This document shows positions 1 to 9,552 of a stretch of 64,000 bases of DNA, one piece after another (the stretch's first letter is position 1; the number at the start of each line of letters is the position of its first letter). The translations under genes were made by a program, and so were the position numbers. The notes under the pieces are model-generated. The model was not told where the DNA came from, made no database searches, and worked only from the letters and a program-made list of their open reading frames with translations. Source of the stretch: JACMLD01 sp047602295 (GTDB lineage: Bacteria; Bacteroidota; Bacteroidia; Chitinophagales; Chitinophagaceae); NCBI GenBank assembly GCA_047602295.1, contig JASGHP010000001.1, positions 1,116,001 through 1,180,000 of the forward strand. The letters are read 5' to 3'.

Positions 1-2575
1 GCAAAATGATCAGCAGCCGGTAAATAAAAAACCTGCAAATGATGATGAAGATAAACTTGAAAAAAAATCCATAACTGCTGAAGACTTTATTACAACGGCT
101 GTTTTTGAAGAGCAGTTAATGCAGCGGCACTGCATCAATTTTGGGCATGAGCCATCTGCGGAAAGCCTTTACGAGATTGAGTTTCATACAAAGGAACAAC
201 CTGCTTTTAACAGGCAGTTTGACATGCTTATTAAAGATCTTAAAAGTCGTGAAGCAAAGAAGTTTGAGATCTACATGTTTGCGGAAAATCCCAAACAACT
301 GGAACGACTGCACACCATCTTCACAGATTTAAAGGCAGAGATTCAAATAACACCGGTTCCCGTTTCTATTCACCAGGGTTTTATAGACGACGATTTAAAA
401 GTGGTTTGCTATACAGACCACCAGATATTTCAACGATACCATAAATACCGTGTAAAGCAGGCGTACAATAAAAACAAGGCACTTACTTTAAGAACACTGC
501 GTGAGTTGCAACCGGGTGATTATGTAACACACATAGATCACGGTGTGGGTGTGTACAGTGGGTTGCAGAAAATAGAAGCGAACGGAAAATTGCAGGAAGC
601 AGTTAGAATTATTTATAAAGACAGCGATATACTTTATGTAAACATCAACTCGCTGCATAAGATAGCAAAGTTTACCGGTAAAGAAGGGTCTGTGCCGCGT
701 GTAAACAAATTAGGTAGTGATGTCTGGAACAAGCTGAAGGAAAAAACAAAATCTAAGGTAAAAGAGATTGCCTTTGATCTTATTAAGCTGTATGCAAAAC
801 GTAAAGCGCAACACGGCTTTGCGCACTTGCCAGATAATTACATGCAGACAGAGTTGGAGGCTTCCTTTATTTATGAAGACACGCCAGACCAAAGCAAGGC
901 TTCTGCAGATGTAAAGCGGGATATGGAATCTCCTTCGCCTATGGACAGGCTGGTGTGTGGTGATGTGGGTTTTGGCAAAACAGAAATTGCAGTGCGTGCA
1001 GCATTTAAAACCTGTTGCGATGGTAAGCAGGCCGTAGTGCTGGTTCCTACCACTATTCTTGCATTTCAGCATTACAAAACTTTTAGCGAGCGATTAAAAG
1101 ATTTTCCGGTTACAGTAGATTATCTAAACCGGTTTAAATCTGCCAAAGAGAAAAAAGAAACGCTTAAAAGACTGGAAGAGGGAAAAATAGACATCATTAT
1201 AGGGACGCATACTTTATTGGGTAAGGAAGTGAAGTTTAAAGATTTGGGGCTGATGGTAATTGATGAAGAGCAAAAGTTTGGTGTGGCAGCAAAGGAAAAA
1301 ATAAAAACCATGCGCACCAATGTAGACTGCCTTACACTAACGGCAACGCCTATACCAAGAACTTTGCAATTTAGTTTGATGGGCGCACGTGACCTTACCA
1401 TTATCAATACCCCACCTCCCAACAGGCAGCCTATACAAACGGAAGTAGCAGTATTTAATGAAGATTTTATACGCGATGCCATTTACTACGAAACAGAGAG
1501 AGGAGGACAGGTTTTCTTTATTCATAACCGCGTGCATGGTTTGGCAGAAATGGCAGGTTTAATACAAGGTCTGTGTCCCGACCTTAGCATTGGTTATGCT
1601 CATGGTCAATTGGAAGGCCATGAGTTGGAGCAACGCATACTTGACTTTATTGAACAGAAATACGATGTGCTGATTTGTACCAATATAGTTGAAAGCGGAG
1701 TTGACATACCTAACGTAAATACCATCATCATCAATAATGCGCACCAGTTTGGTTTAAGCGATTTGCACCAGTTGCGCGGCAGGGTAGGGCGAAGCAATAA
1801 GAAAGCATTTTGTTATTTATTGGCACCGCCGATGAGCACTCTGCCATCAGACTCACGTAAAAGATTGCAAACGCTGGAACAACACAGCGAATTGGGCAGT
1901 GGTTTCCAGATAGCAATGCGTGATTTGGATATACGCGGTGCCGGTAATTTATTGGGCGGAGAACAAAGTGGTTTTATGGCAGAGATTGGATTTGAGATGT
2001 ACCAGAAAATCTTGGATGAAGCCATTCGTGAATTGAAGAGGACTTCTTTCCGTGAAGTATTTAAAGAAGAAATACAGAAGCAGGAAGATTTTGTACAGGA
2101 TTGTACCATTGATACCGATCTTGAAATACTGATACCAGACAATTATGTAGAAAGCATATCTGAAAGGCTTTCTTTGTATACCCGCCTGGACAATTGTGAT
2201 ACCGAAGCCGAATTGCAGGATTTTCATCGTGAGATGACAGACCGCTTTGGCCCTGTACCTGCACAGGTAGAAGATCTTTTTATTACCGTGCGTTGCCGCA
2301 AGCTGGCGGTGGAATTAGGCTTTGAGAAAATGAGCCTGAAAGATGAAACGCTTCGTTGCTATTTTATTAACCGGCCAGACTCGCCTTATTTTGAATCTGA
2401 CATATTTAAAAACACGCTGGATTATTTGCAAAAGCATACCAATAAAGCCAAACTAAAACAGGTAGGCAAATTGTTTATGCTGGTAGTAAATGATGTAAAA
2501 AGTATGGAAAGCATGCTGACTTTCCTGCAAAGAATGCACAAAAGTGTTGTAGGTTCTGAAGTTCTTAGTTCTTAG
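1..2575 (+). CDS. mfd: Transcription-repair coupling factor Mfd (5' end missing)
   Basis: Superfamily 2 DNA translocase that removes stalled RNA polymerase and recruits UvrA. The reading frame is open from base 2, so the gene enters from outside the window. About 857 residues are visible, and roughly the first quarter is missing. Seen in order: an RNA polymerase-interacting domain with PGDYVTHIDHGVGVYSGL (near base 515), Walker A GDVGFGKTE (961-987), the DEEQ box (near 1260), the TATPIPRTL motif, the helicase C domain with the GRVGRS motif, and the C-terminal TRCF domain. The last residues (EVLSS) are encoded by a word-like inverted repeat that also supplies the stop codon. The next gene is convergent. 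Confidence 0.96.
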   Translation, partial: QNDQQPVNKKPANDDEDKLEKKSITAEDFITTAVFEEQLMQRHCINFGHEPSAESLYEIEFHTKEQPAFNRQFDMLIKDLKSREAKKFEIYMFAENPKQLERLHTIFTDLKAEIQITPVPVSIHQGFIDDDLKVVCYTDHQIFQRYHKYRVKQAYNKNKALTLRTLRELQPGDYVTHIDHGVGVYSGLQKIEANGKLQEAVRIIYKDSDILYVNINSLHKIAKFTGKEGSVPRVNKLGSDVWNKLKEKTKSKVKEIAFDLIKLYAKRKAQHGFAHLPDNYMQTELEASFIYEDTPDQSKASADVKRDMESPSPMDRLVCGDVGFGKTEIAVRAAFKTCCDGKQAVVLVPTTILAFQHYKTFSERLKDFPVTVDYLNRFKSAKEKKETLKRLEEGKIDIIIGTHTLLGKEVKFKDLGLMVIDEEQKFGVAAKEKIKTMRTNVDCLTLTATPIPRTLQFSLMGARDLTIINTPPPNRQPIQTEVAVFNEDFIRDAIYYETERGGQVFFIHNRVHGLAEMAGLIQGLCPDLSIGYAHGQLEGHELEQRILDFIEQKYDVLICTNIVESGVDIPNVNTIIINNAHQFGLSDLHQLRGRVGRSNKKAFCYLLAPPMSTLPSDSRKRLQTLEQHSELGSGFQIAMRDLDIRGAGNLLGGEQSGFMAEIGFEMYQKILDEAIRELKRTSFREVFKEEIQKQEDFVQDCTIDTDLEILIPDNYVESISERLSLYTRLDNCDTEAELQDFHREMTDRFGPVPAQVEDLFITVRCRKLAVELGFEKMSLKDETLRCYFINRPDSPYFESDIFKNTLDYLQKHTNKAKLKQVGKLFMLVVNDVKSMESMLTFLQRMHKSVVGSEVLSS

Positions 2576-2643
2576 TTCGAGGTTCGTTAGCTACGTCAAT
2601 ATGTCGTAGTAAATGAACTAAAGAACCACGAACTAAGAACTTT
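2552..2643. repeat. Word-like inverted repeat A (mfd 3' end)
   Basis: The left arm (about 2559-2589) is built from near-tandem GTTCTTA/GTTCG words. The right arm (2614-2643) carries the inverse, GAACTAAAGAACC and CGAACTAAGAAC. Between them, ctacg and cgtag form an inner stem, so the whole region can fold into one long hairpin. It overlaps the mfd stop codon and lies between convergent genes, so it may end both transcripts. There is no clear T-tract. Confidence 0.7.
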
Positions 2644-2644
2644 C

Positions 2645-3073
2645 TTACAAATCTTTCTCCATAATATAATGCGGAATGGTTACTTCCATAAACTCTTCTC
2701 CCGCTATGCGATAGCCTTGTTTTTCGTAAAAGCCAGATGCTGTTTTGCGGGCATGCATCAGCAGCTTTCTATACCCCATGTCGCGGGCAAGGTTCTCTGC
2801 AAAATTCATCAATGCACGGCCAATGCCTTTGCCCTGTACATTGTTCATAACTGCCATTTGCCTTAGCCTAACCGTATTGTCTGCCTGCTTTATAAGCATG
2901 CAGCAGCCGAGGATGCGGCCGTCTTCAAATGCACCAATCAGCACTTCGTCTTTTTCTTTTTCTAATTCTTCTGGTGTAAATGTAAGTCCGAGAGGTTTCC
3001 TTAGTATGTCCATGCGAATCTGAACCATTTGCTGGTACTCCTTTGAGCCGTGGTCTATAATCTTTAATGCCAT
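2645..3073 (-). CDS. GNAT family N-acetyltransferase
   Basis: A 142-residue single-domain acetyltransferase of the GCN5 fold, probably cytoplasmic. The acetyl-CoA pyrophosphate loop is visible as NNVQGKGIGRALMNFAE near residues 77-93, followed by the usual C-terminal ASGFYEKQGYRI strand-helix segment. The length is normal for a minimal GNAT. The acceptor substrate cannot be read from the sequence. It converges on mfd across a long inverted repeat and is monocistronic. Its promoter must lie in the 3074-3367 region shared with gldF on the other strand. Confidence 0.85.
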   Translation of the reverse strand: MALKIIDHGSKEYQQMVQIRMDILRKPLGLTFTPEELEKEKDEVLIGAFEDGRILGCCMLIKQADNTVRLRQMAVMNNVQGKGIGRALMNFAENLARDMGYRKLLMHARKTASGFYEKQGYRIAGEEFMEVTIPHYIMEKDL

Positions 3074-3334
3074 GCTGTTTAGCGCTTAAATGTTGGATTG
3101 AACCCGAATTTACAAATAAGCAGGCAATAATAAATCATTGGCATTGGCTGATTTTTGAGGAATTATTTGGTTAATGGAAGGAGCTTATTGTCGGTTCAAC
3201 TTTAAATGTTTGGAGCGTTGCGCATTGCTGCACCAGTATCAAATTAAATGGAATGTTGCTCTACTAATAATAAACTTGTAGTCTATAAAAGCTATTGAAT
3301 TGAAAACAACACAATTCAAAACGGCTATCTTCGT

Positions 3335-3363
3335 TTTTCTGTGCATTGAATACATTATTTTTG
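3335..3363 (+). promoter_or_regulatory. Putative Bacteroidota promoter of gldF
   Basis: TATTTTTG at 3356-3363 fits the TAnnTTTG -7 consensus. TTTT at 3335-3338, 17 bases upstream, is a weak match to the TTTG -33 element. The -7 element ends only four bases before the gldF ATG, so transcription from it would give an almost leaderless mRNA. This is inferred from the sequence only. Confidence 0.35.
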
Positions 3364-3367
3364 AAGC

Positions 3368-4099
3368 ATGTGGCCTGTTTGTAAGAAAGAATTCCGCCAA
3401 TTTTTTAGCAGCCTCACCGGCATTATAGCAATAGCAGTGTTTCTATTGCTGAACGGTTTATTCCTTTTTGTTTTTCCTGATAGCAATATGCTGGACTTTG
3501 GCTATGCCACGCTGGACAAATTTTTTGAGCTTGCTCCCTGGATACTTACGTTTTTGGTGCCAGCCATTACCATGCGTACACTGGCAGACGAGTTTAAGGG
3601 CGGCACTTACGAGATATTGCAGACAAAGCCGCTTGGTTATACGCAATTGATCATTGGCAAATACCTGGGATGCCTTTTTATTATTTTACTGGCATTGCTG
3701 CCAACACTTTTATATGCTTTTACACTGCAGGCTTTAAGCGCCGGCAACCAGGGTATTGATACGGGTGGAGTAGCTGGTGCCTACATCGGTTTGTTTTTTT
3801 TAGCGGCCGTTTTTGCTGCTATAGGCGTTTGCTGCAGTAGTCTCACCAGCAATGCAGTGGTGGCGTTCATCATTAGTGCATTTGCCTGCTTTGTTTTATA
3901 TGTTGGCTTTAATGCGGTTAGCCGTATTGCGTCTTTGGCCTCTGGCGCGGATTATTATGTAGAAATGCTTGGCATAGATTTTCATTATCGCAGTATTAGC
4001 CGTGGTGTAATAGAGTTGCGCGACATTGTTTATTTCATTAGCATCATCCTCTTCTTCTTATTATTTACCGAACGAAACCTTATTAAACGCAGGCCCTGA
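3368..4099 (+). CDS. gldF: Gliding-motility ABC transporter permease GldF
   Basis: A 243-residue inner-membrane permease subunit of the GldAFG ABC transporter, which gliding Bacteroidota need. About six hydrophobic segments are visible. The N-terminus KKEFRQFFSSLTG and the segment RTLADEFKGGTYEILQTKP are typical of the ABC-2 permease GldF family. The start at 3368 matches the family N-terminus. Its TGA overlaps the ATG of gldG by one base, so the two are translationally coupled. The ATPase GldA is not in this window. Presence does not prove motility, because many non-gliding relatives keep these genes. Confidence 0.9.
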   Translation: MWPVCKKEFRQFFSSLTGIIAIAVFLLLNGLFLFVFPDSNMLDFGYATLDKFFELAPWILTFLVPAITMRTLADEFKGGTYEILQTKPLGYTQLIIGKYLGCLFIILLALLPTLLYAFTLQALSAGNQGIDTGGVAGAYIGLFFLAAVFAAIGVCCSSLTSNAVVAFIISAFACFVLYVGFNAVSRIASLASGADYYVEMLGIDFHYRSISRGVIELRDIVYFISIILFFLLFTERNLIKRRP

Positions 4100-5793
4100 T
4101 GAAAAAACTGCTGGCTACAAAATATTGGTGGATTGCTTTGCTGGTGCTATTGGTACTGGTAAATTATGCAGCTTCGTTTTTTAACCTGCGTGCAGACCTT
4201 ACTGCCGAAAAAAGATTTACGCTTTCTCCGTCTACTAAAAAAATGCTGCAAGGACTCGACAGCACTATAAAGGTTACGGTGTTTTTAGATGGCGATATGC
4301 CCAAGGATTTTAAGAAACTAAGAAACACTACTTCAACTTTATTGCAGGAGTTTAAAGAAACCAGCCACAACAGGGTTCGGTTTGTTTTTGAAAAACCTGG
4401 TGTGGGTATGGACGATTCTACCAAGACACATTTTTTGGATTCTATTGCCACATTAGGTATAAAAGCATATAACATTTCTGCACAGGTAAAAGAGGGCGAA
4501 GAACAAAAGCTGGTGGTGCCAGGTGCTTTGGTTTCTTACAAAGGCCGCGTTACAGCCGTTGATTTAATGGCCGGACAAAGCGCTGACTTGGATGAAACAT
4601 CCATTAATCGTGTAGAGGCAACATTGGAATACAAATTTGCCAGCGCCATCCAAAAAATTACTATAGACTCCATGCCTGTTGTTGGTTATCTGCTGGGCAA
4701 TGGCGAGGAGTTTTCTCAAAGAATAAAAGATCTTATAGATAACAACCTGCGAAGAAAATACGGGTTTGCTTTTTTGCCAATAGACAGCGTGCCTGCGATA
4801 CCTACTGTTTTCAATGCCATGTTGATCAATAAGCCAACGCAAAAATTTACAGATGCGCAAAAGCTAAAGCTGGATCAATACATCATGCAGGGTGGAAAGG
4901 TAATTTGGATGATTGATAACCTGTATGCAGAGATGGACAGTTTGCAGCGTGTACAAAATGATTTTATTGCTTTTGATCGCGGCCTCAACCTGGAAGATAT
5001 TTTGTTTAAATATGGTGTACGCATCAACCAGGATTTGGTGCAGGATCTTAATTGCGATAAAATACCTTCTGTAATTGGCAATGTAGGTGGCAAGCCACAG
5101 ATCCAGTTATTGCCTTGGCCTTATTTTCCGCTTTTAAGCAGTACAGACAACAATCCTATTTCTAAAAACCTGGATTATGTGCTGGCGCAATTTCCCAATA
5201 GCATAGATACCGTAAAAGCAGAAGGCATTAAGAAAACATATTTGCTTACTACCTCAAACGAATCACGCATATTAAATACACCAGCTAAAGTTGCGTGGAA
5301 TAGCATCCAGAATAAAGAGGATTTAAAAACCTTCAATAAATCTTATGTACCTATAGCGGTATTGTTGGAAGGGAAATTTACATCATTATATGCCAACAGG
5401 CTGAGCAATGAGATAAGAACAGCGCTTGATGCAGCACATCAGCCTTTCATTGCACAGAATGCAGCAGATAATAAAATGATTGTAGTGTCAGATGGTGATA
5501 TCGCTTTAAACTATGTAAGCCAAAGCGAAGGCCCAATTGCAATGGGAACCAATCCCTATACAAAAGCAAGGTATGCCAATAGTGAGTTTGTGAGCAATTG
5601 TATAGAATACCTCGTAGATAAATCAGGCATCCTGGAAACACGCAATAAAGACATTGCGCTGCGCCTGCTGGACAAACAAAAACTGGAAGAAGGCAAAACC
5701 CAATGGCAACTGATTAATATTCTTGCGCCTTTATTATTTATAGTGATTTGCGGCGGTGTTTATCAATTGCTGCGTAAAAGAAAATATAGTTAG
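4099..5793 (+). CDS. gldG: Gliding-motility ABC transporter accessory protein GldG
   Basis: A 564-residue membrane-anchored periplasmic partner of GldF. One hydrophobic segment at about residues 10-27 anchors the N-terminus. A second, at about 540-558, is followed by the basic tail LLRKRKYS. The large domain between them has the ABC-type uncharacterised transport (GldG) layout, including LTAEKRFTLSPSTKKML and IWMIDNLYAEMDSLQ. It overlaps gldF by one base. A word-like inverted repeat begins at its stop codon. The assignment rests on gene order and family resemblance. Confidence 0.9.
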   Translation: MKKLLATKYWWIALLVLLVLVNYAASFFNLRADLTAEKRFTLSPSTKKMLQGLDSTIKVTVFLDGDMPKDFKKLRNTTSTLLQEFKETSHNRVRFVFEKPGVGMDDSTKTHFLDSIATLGIKAYNISAQVKEGEEQKLVVPGALVSYKGRVTAVDLMAGQSADLDETSINRVEATLEYKFASAIQKITIDSMPVVGYLLGNGEEFSQRIKDLIDNNLRRKYGFAFLPIDSVPAIPTVFNAMLINKPTQKFTDAQKLKLDQYIMQGGKVIWMIDNLYAEMDSLQRVQNDFIAFDRGLNLEDILFKYGVRINQDLVQDLNCDKIPSVIGNVGGKPQIQLLPWPYFPLLSSTDNNPISKNLDYVLAQFPNSIDTVKAEGIKKTYLLTTSNESRILNTPAKVAWNSIQNKEDLKTFNKSYVPIAVLLEGKFTSLYANRLSNEIRTALDAAHQPFIAQNAADNKMIVVSDGDIALNYVSQSEGPIAMGTNPYTKARYANSEFVSNCIEYLVDKSGILETRNKDIALRLLDKQKLEEGKTQWQLINILAPLLFIVICGGVYQLLRKRKYS

Positions 5794-5940
5794 GGTGAAG
5801 GGTTGAAGGTTTAAGGCGTAAGGTTTAATACGTCTACATTGCTGATATATTTTAAGCCGTATATTTTAATCTTAAACCTTTAACTTTCTTTTTCATGCCT
5901 TCTACCCTTAACCTTATACCGGTGCCTTACACCTTCCTCC
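5792..5940. repeat. Word-like inverted repeat B (gldG 3' end)
   Basis: The left arm (5792-5829) consists of near-tandem AAGGGTTGAAGGTTTAAGGC-type words and begins at the gldG stop codon. The right arm (5868-5939) carries the inverse words CTTAAACCTTTAAC and CCCTTAACCTTATACC. The vocabulary is the same as repeat G at 57.1 kb and the gltX segment at 46.15 kb. It lies between genes on the same strand. Confidence 0.65.
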
Positions 5941-5974
5941 TTTTAAACTATCTTTACGCTCTCACAATTATTCA

Positions 5975-6910
5975 ATGACAAGAGAGCAGGTAACTTATCT
6001 GGTATTTGGAATAGCATTGGTACTGGCACTGATTTTTGATTTAGGCTTGCTTAGCAAGAAGTCTGCAGTAATGTCAACCAAAAAGGCCCTCGTTCAAACC
6101 ATATTTTGGGTGGCATTGGCATTGTGCTTTGGTGGTTTTGTTGCATTCCAGATTGGCCATAAAGAAGCTGTGGAATACCTGAGCGCTTACCTAATGGAAT
6201 GGAGTCTTAGTATTGACAATATTTTCGTCTTCATTCTCATCTTCACTTTTTTTGGTGTAAAAGAAACACATTATGCACGTGTATTGCTCATTGGTATTTT
6301 AATGGCCATATTGTTGCGCATCGCTTTTATTTCGGTAGGCATAGAAGTGGTGGAACGTTTCCGGTGGGTGCTGTATATTTTTGGAGTGATACTGGTGTTT
6401 ACAGGCATAAAAATGTTTTCTGCCAAGAAAGATGAGCAAATAGATCTGGAAAAAAATAAAGTTTACCTGTTTATCAAACGTTTTTTTCCAATTACCAATG
6501 AAGAACATGGCGTTCATTTTACAGTTGTAAAAGACGGGAAACGATTTTATACAAAAATATTTGTAGTCACCATTATGCTGGCTACCATAGACGTTTTATT
6601 TGCGCTTGATTCTATACCCGCTGTATTTGCAATCTCGCAAGAGCGACTGGTAGTCTATACTTCCAACATCTTTGCCGTATTGGGATTGCGCTCTTTATTC
6701 TTTTTGCTGAGAGGTGCTGTAGATAAGTTTAGTCATTTGCAACAAGGCATTGCCATCGTACTTATTTTTATTGGCCTAAAAATGCTGGCAGAAATAAAAT
6801 ACATCAATATCCATATACCTGTTTATATTTCGCTTATTGTAATTGTAGTATGCCTTATTGGATCTATCCTTTACTCTATACAGGTATCAAATAAAGACGA
6901 TGCAGCCTAA
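5975..6910 (+). CDS. TerC/Alx family integral membrane protein
   Basis: A 311-residue polytopic inner-membrane protein with about eight hydrophobic helices. Family signatures are visible: EWSLSIDNIFVFILIF near residue 75 and DVLFALDSIPAVFAIS near residue 207. Both carry the conserved acidic residues inside membrane helices. Relatives are linked to manganese export and metal homeostasis, or to tellurite resistance in older names. The exact role here is inferred only from the family. The next gene, murF-alr, starts 20 bases downstream, so the two may be co-transcribed. Confidence 0.9.
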   Translation: MTREQVTYLVFGIALVLALIFDLGLLSKKSAVMSTKKALVQTIFWVALALCFGGFVAFQIGHKEAVEYLSAYLMEWSLSIDNIFVFILIFTFFGVKETHYARVLLIGILMAILLRIAFISVGIEVVERFRWVLYIFGVILVFTGIKMFSAKKDEQIDLEKNKVYLFIKRFFPITNEEHGVHFTVVKDGKRFYTKIFVVTIMLATIDVLFALDSIPAVFAISQERLVVYTSNIFAVLGLRSLFFLLRGAVDKFSHLQQGIAIVLIFIGLKMLAEIKYINIHIPVYISLIVIVVCLIGSILYSIQVSNKDDAA

Positions 6911-6930
6911 CAACTTATTAATTCTATCCG

Positions 6931-9426
6931 GTGTACAGCATTGATCAAATTCTAATTATTGTAAAAGGCCGATGGCTGCAACAGTCAACTGCATCTTCTA
7001 TTGAATACCTGCTTACAGATAGCAGGAAAGTGCTGTTTCCTGCTACATCACTTTTTTTTGCATTGAAAGGCCCGCGCCGCAATGGTCATGGATTCCTTCC
7101 GGAATTATATGAAAAGGGGGTAAGAAATTTTATTGTTTCAGAAGAAGCAGGCATTAATTTACCAGCAGATGCAAATATTATTTTGGTGAAAGATGTGTTG
7201 CAGGCTTTGCAATTATTAGCAGCCTGGCACAGGAAACAATTTTCTTTTCCTGTAATTGGTATTACTGGCAGCAATGGAAAAACAATTGTAAAAGAATGGC
7301 TCAATCAATTGCTGGAAGAAAAGTTTGCCATAGTGCGCAGCCCTAAGAGTTATAATTCTCAATTGGGTGTTCCATTAAGTGTGTGGCAAATGAACAGCCA
7401 TCATACACTGGCCATATTTGAAGCAGGCATATCGCAGGCTGGTGAAATGGAAAGACTTGAAAAAATTATTCAACCTGGCATTGGCATTTTTACCAATATA
7501 GGGCAGGCGCACAATGAAGGGTTTCTTAACCTGAAACAGAAAGTAAAGGAAAAGCTACAATTGTTCAAACATGTGCAATCGCTTGTTTATTGCAGCGATT
7601 ACCCGGAGATAAATGAAGGTATTGTTGATTTGGTTCAACGACTGCGCAATCAGCCGGAAAACAGGTTGCAATTATTTAGCTGGGGCACTAAATCAGACGC
7701 TACATTCCGCATCGCTTCATTATTGAAAGACGAAACTTTCACGTATGTAAGCGCATTATACAAAGACACAGAGATATCTTTTAAAATACCTTTTACAGAT
7801 GATGCTTCACTGGAAAATGTTATTACCTGTTATTGCACCATGTTGTTGCTGGGGTTTGACAGCCGGTATATAGAGACACGCATCAACCAGTTATCGCCGG
7901 TAGCAATGCGGCTTGAATTGAAAAAAGGAATCAACAATTGTTCTATCATCAACGATAGTTATTCTGCGGATCTCAGCTCACTAAAAATTGCGCTGGATTT
8001 TTTGGCAAGACAGCAGCAGCATGCACGCAAAACCATTATTCTTTCTGATATACCAGAGAGTGGAAAAAGTGAGAAGGAATTATACCAGGAGGTAGCTGCC
8101 ATGTTGCAGGAAAAAAAGATTGATCGGTTCATTGGTATCGGCCCCCAGATAACCAGGCATGGCAATATTTTTGAAGCAGCACATGCATTTGAGATAAACA
8201 TTTATACCGGTCTTGATGCTTTTAAAAAAGATTTTTATCATTTAAAATTTCAGAATGAAAGTATCTTATTAAAAGGTGCCAGGGTTTTTGAGTTTGAACA
8301 GTTGCTGCCGCTGCTGGAGCAGAAAGTGCACCAGACGGTGTTGGAAATAAATCTTACTTCAGTGTTGCACAACCTGCAACAGTACCAACAAGTATTAAAA
8401 CCATCTACCCGTACTATGGCGATGGTAAAAGCATCTTCATACGGAAGCGGCAGTTACGAAATAGCCAGCTTATTGCAATTTCATAAAACGGACTATTTGG
8501 GCGTTGCTTATGCAGATGAAGGCATAGAGTTAAGGAAAGCCGGTATTCAGATGCCCATAATGGTAATGAACCCTGAAACAAATTCTTTTGACGCATTGGT
8601 GCAGTTTAACCTGGAACCGAATATCTGGTCTTTTGAATTGCTTGCTTTATTTGATGACTACCTGAAGAAGGAAGGACTGCAGCAATTTTCTATCCATATA
8701 GAAATAGAAACAGGCATGAACCGGCTTGGATTTAATGTGGCCGATATGGAATTGCTGGGGACGAAATTATCTGCAAGCTGCTGTAAAGTGCAATCTGTGT
8801 TTACACATCTGGCTGCCAGCGAAGACCCAAATAGTGAAAGCTTTACCCTGCAACAGGCAGAAAAATATTTTAGCGCAGTAGAAGTTTTGCAAAAACAAAT
8901 TGGCTACAGCTTCATAAAGCATATGGCAAACTCAGCGGCTATATTGAGATATCCTCAATTGCAATTGGATATGGTAAGGCTGGGCATTGGGCTTTACGGT
9001 ATAGACAGCGCCAATACGCATACGCTGGATTTAAAGGAAGTATCATCATTGAAAACAACCGTTGCACAAATTAAGCACCTTAAAAAAGGAGAAACAATTG
9101 GTTATGGCAGAAGAGGCATTGCAGAGAGTGATACCATCATTGCTACAGTAAGGCTTGGTTATGCAGATGGCTATCCCAGGCGATTAAGCAATGGCAACGG
9201 AAAAATGCTGATTAACGGAAAACAGGTTCCGGTAATAGGAATTATCTCGATGGATATGACGATGCTTGATATTACCCATGCGGGCCATGTGGAAGAAGGA
9301 GATGAGGTAATTGTTTTTGGGCCAGGTTTATCTGTGCAGCAGGTAGCAAAGTGGGGTGAAACCATTCCCTATGAAATTATGACGGGCATATCGCAACGGG
9401 TGAAAAGAGTGTATTATGAAGAATAG
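6931..9426 (+). CDS. Bifunctional MurF ligase / alanine racemase fusion
   Basis: An 831-residue fusion of two peptidoglycan precursor enzymes. Residues 1 to about 455 are MurF, which adds D-Ala-D-Ala to UDP-MurNAc-tripeptide. Its ATP loop is GITGSNGKT near residue 110. Residues from about 465 on are a PLP-dependent alanine racemase that makes the D-Ala. The Schiff-base lysine lies in MAMVKASSYGSG (canonical VKANAYGHG), and the second active-site tyrosine is probably in the ETIGYGRRG segment. The fusion is known in Bacteroidota and couples D-Ala production to its use. The start is GTG, 20 bases after the TerC gene. Separate murF and alr are not seen. Confidence 0.95.
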   Translation: MYSIDQILIIVKGRWLQQSTASSIEYLLTDSRKVLFPATSLFFALKGPRRNGHGFLPELYEKGVRNFIVSEEAGINLPADANIILVKDVLQALQLLAAWHRKQFSFPVIGITGSNGKTIVKEWLNQLLEEKFAIVRSPKSYNSQLGVPLSVWQMNSHHTLAIFEAGISQAGEMERLEKIIQPGIGIFTNIGQAHNEGFLNLKQKVKEKLQLFKHVQSLVYCSDYPEINEGIVDLVQRLRNQPENRLQLFSWGTKSDATFRIASLLKDETFTYVSALYKDTEISFKIPFTDDASLENVITCYCTMLLLGFDSRYIETRINQLSPVAMRLELKKGINNCSIINDSYSADLSSLKIALDFLARQQQHARKTIILSDIPESGKSEKELYQEVAAMLQEKKIDRFIGIGPQITRHGNIFEAAHAFEINIYTGLDAFKKDFYHLKFQNESILLKGARVFEFEQLLPLLEQKVHQTVLEINLTSVLHNLQQYQQVLKPSTRTMAMVKASSYGSGSYEIASLLQFHKTDYLGVAYADEGIELRKAGIQMPIMVMNPETNSFDALVQFNLEPNIWSFELLALFDDYLKKEGLQQFSIHIEIETGMNRLGFNVADMELLGTKLSASCCKVQSVFTHLAASEDPNSESFTLQQAEKYFSAVEVLQKQIGYSFIKHMANSAAILRYPQLQLDMVRLGIGLYGIDSANTHTLDLKEVSSLKTTVAQIKHLKKGETIGYGRRGIAESDTIIATVRLGYADGYPRRLSNGNGKMLINGKQVPVIGIISMDMTMLDITHAGHVEEGDEVIVFGPGLSVQQVAKWGETIPYEIMTGISQRVKRVYYEE

Positions 9427-9525
9427 TTTACGAACGGAAAATGTGCTTGTACTGAATGGGGAATAGAAAGTGTAAACTTTAACAAACAGCGGTTTCGCCA
9501 AACTACCCGCTGCCGCTGAAACCAC

Positions 9526-9533
9526 TATATTTG
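9526..9533 (+). promoter_or_regulatory. Putative -7 element for lspA
   Basis: TATATTTG exactly fits the Bacteroidota TAnnTTTG -7 consensus and lies 19 bases before the GTG start of lspA. No TTTG is seen at the expected -33 spacing, so support is partial. Confidence 0.3.
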
Positions 9534-9552
9534 CCAAATTAAAAAATAACTG

